Assembly (NCBI GenBank): GCA_026874595.1
Contig: CM049318.1
Location: 53,357,250 to 53,421,249 of the forward strand
Length of the DNA stretch: 64,000 bases
Direction of reading: 5' to 3'
Origin: Sipunculus nudus
Taxonomy: Eukaryota > Annelida > Sipuncula > Golfingiida > Sipunculidae
Shown here: piece after piece, positions 63,229-64,000 of the stretch
Numbering within the stretch: the stretch's first letter is position 1
How the letters are laid out: every line of letters starts with the position of its first letter
Program-made: the position numbers and the translations under genes
The notes under the pieces: model-generated
The model's input: the letters and a program-made list of their open reading frames with translations, nothing else
Databases searched by the model: none
Told to the model about the DNA's origin: nothing

Positions 63229-64000
63229 ACTTTCAGCCAAAATCAGACGATTATTTCCTTTTCTGGTAGACTGAAAAACATCGAGTTACCATGATCCAGT
63301 ATGAGGTCACACACGCATGAACCAACGTACACAAAGTGTTATTGACAATATATTACCTAACATGCCTCAGTTTATACAGTTGATGAAAACCTTAACTACA
63401 TACAGCGTTTATATGCTCTCTCATACTCATTGTTTAATCAAATATCATTCCCAAATCACAAACTTTGTCTACCGATTTTATCGAAATACTACCCACGTTT
63501 ATTTCACTCAAAGTAGGTTGTAGCATCCACTCCCTTACTGCACTAACAAAAGATATCATTTCCCAAAAAGATTTAATCTCATCATCAACTTTAGGCCCTA
63601 ATGATAAATATAACTGATTGTCATTCGCATGTCATCTGATTGTCAAAATATGAATACAAGCATGGCATGTACGGGTTACTGAACACAAGTATCTTGTATG
63701 CGATACAGGAAATCACTCCTCACCATGGAGACGGAGTTTCAGATTGGGGAGTGAGTTCGTATTCGTAGCCTATGTAAACTGATGTTTTATAATGTTAATA
63801 TAATTGGATCATTAGATGTTAACCGCGATATGGATGTTGAAAGACCACTGCGATGCATACCTTGATACGGCACGTTTCACGACTCCAGTTAAGCTTATCA
63901 GCCCAATATTAAAGTGCAAACTAAGTCCTGTTTTCACGGCTGGTGTCTGTTGCGGTGAGTTTCTGGTCTTTTATGTTCTCTTTGATTGCTTTTTAATGTA
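63229..64000. other. Right edge, nothing supportable
   Basis: AT-rich DNA becoming CpG-richer after 63840. A donor-like GCGGTGAGT at 63953-63961 could end a non-coding first exon of a gene beyond the window, but nothing else supports this. Confidence 0.3.

Overview
The window is eukaryotic, AT-rich animal DNA dominated by one large spliced gene. From 2137 to 50994 on the + strand it carries a complete orthologue of nucleoporin NUP205 (Nup192/Nup205 family), the large alpha-solenoid scaffold of the inner ring of the nuclear pore complex. I assembled 41 coding exons by hand. Every intron is GT-AG, every phase joins, and the spliced CDS is 6057 nt (2018 residues plus stop), almost the length of human NUP205 (about 2012). 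Similarity to vertebrate NUP205 runs from the first to the last exon, so nothing appears to be missing. The host is probably an invertebrate, most likely a bivalve mollusc. That guess rests on the repeat families (Helentron-like elements with tandem cores, and repeats opening with a ctgagctatag hairpin followed by gtccgtcc runs), which I associate with bivalves from memory only.

Layout. 1-2136: upstream sequence with repeat fragments and a short CCAAT-bearing proximal promoter. 2137-50994: NUP205, with about 6 kb of exon in 49 kb. Its introns hold dispersed non-autonomous repeats: a tRNA-like SINE, fold-back MITEs, a hAT MITE with a perfect 8-bp target duplication, two inverted copies of a Helentron-like element flanking exons 11-12, about 0.5-kb repeats rich in AGGTCA direct repeats, and several minisatellites. 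50995-64000: no supportable gene. It holds more copies of the same families, a tandem array near 58.8-59.6 kb, a GC-palindrome cluster at 57.4 kb and a CpG-rich patch at 56.1-56.3 kb that may or may not be a first exon.

The most interesting signals are splicing-related. Intron 38 carries a textbook U12-type (minor spliceosome) donor and branch point. A 53-bp minisatellite upstream of exon 40 repeatedly copies the acceptor and the first bases of the exon, and one copy would give an in-frame 28-residue extension. The 3' splice sites of exons 25 and 28 lie directly at the ends of a minisatellite and of a dispersed repeat. Part of exon 6, including its donor, is tandemly duplicated in intron 6. 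The last coding exon lies between inverted repeat copies. No CRISPR, operon or other prokaryotic system is present, and I found no credible second protein-coding gene.
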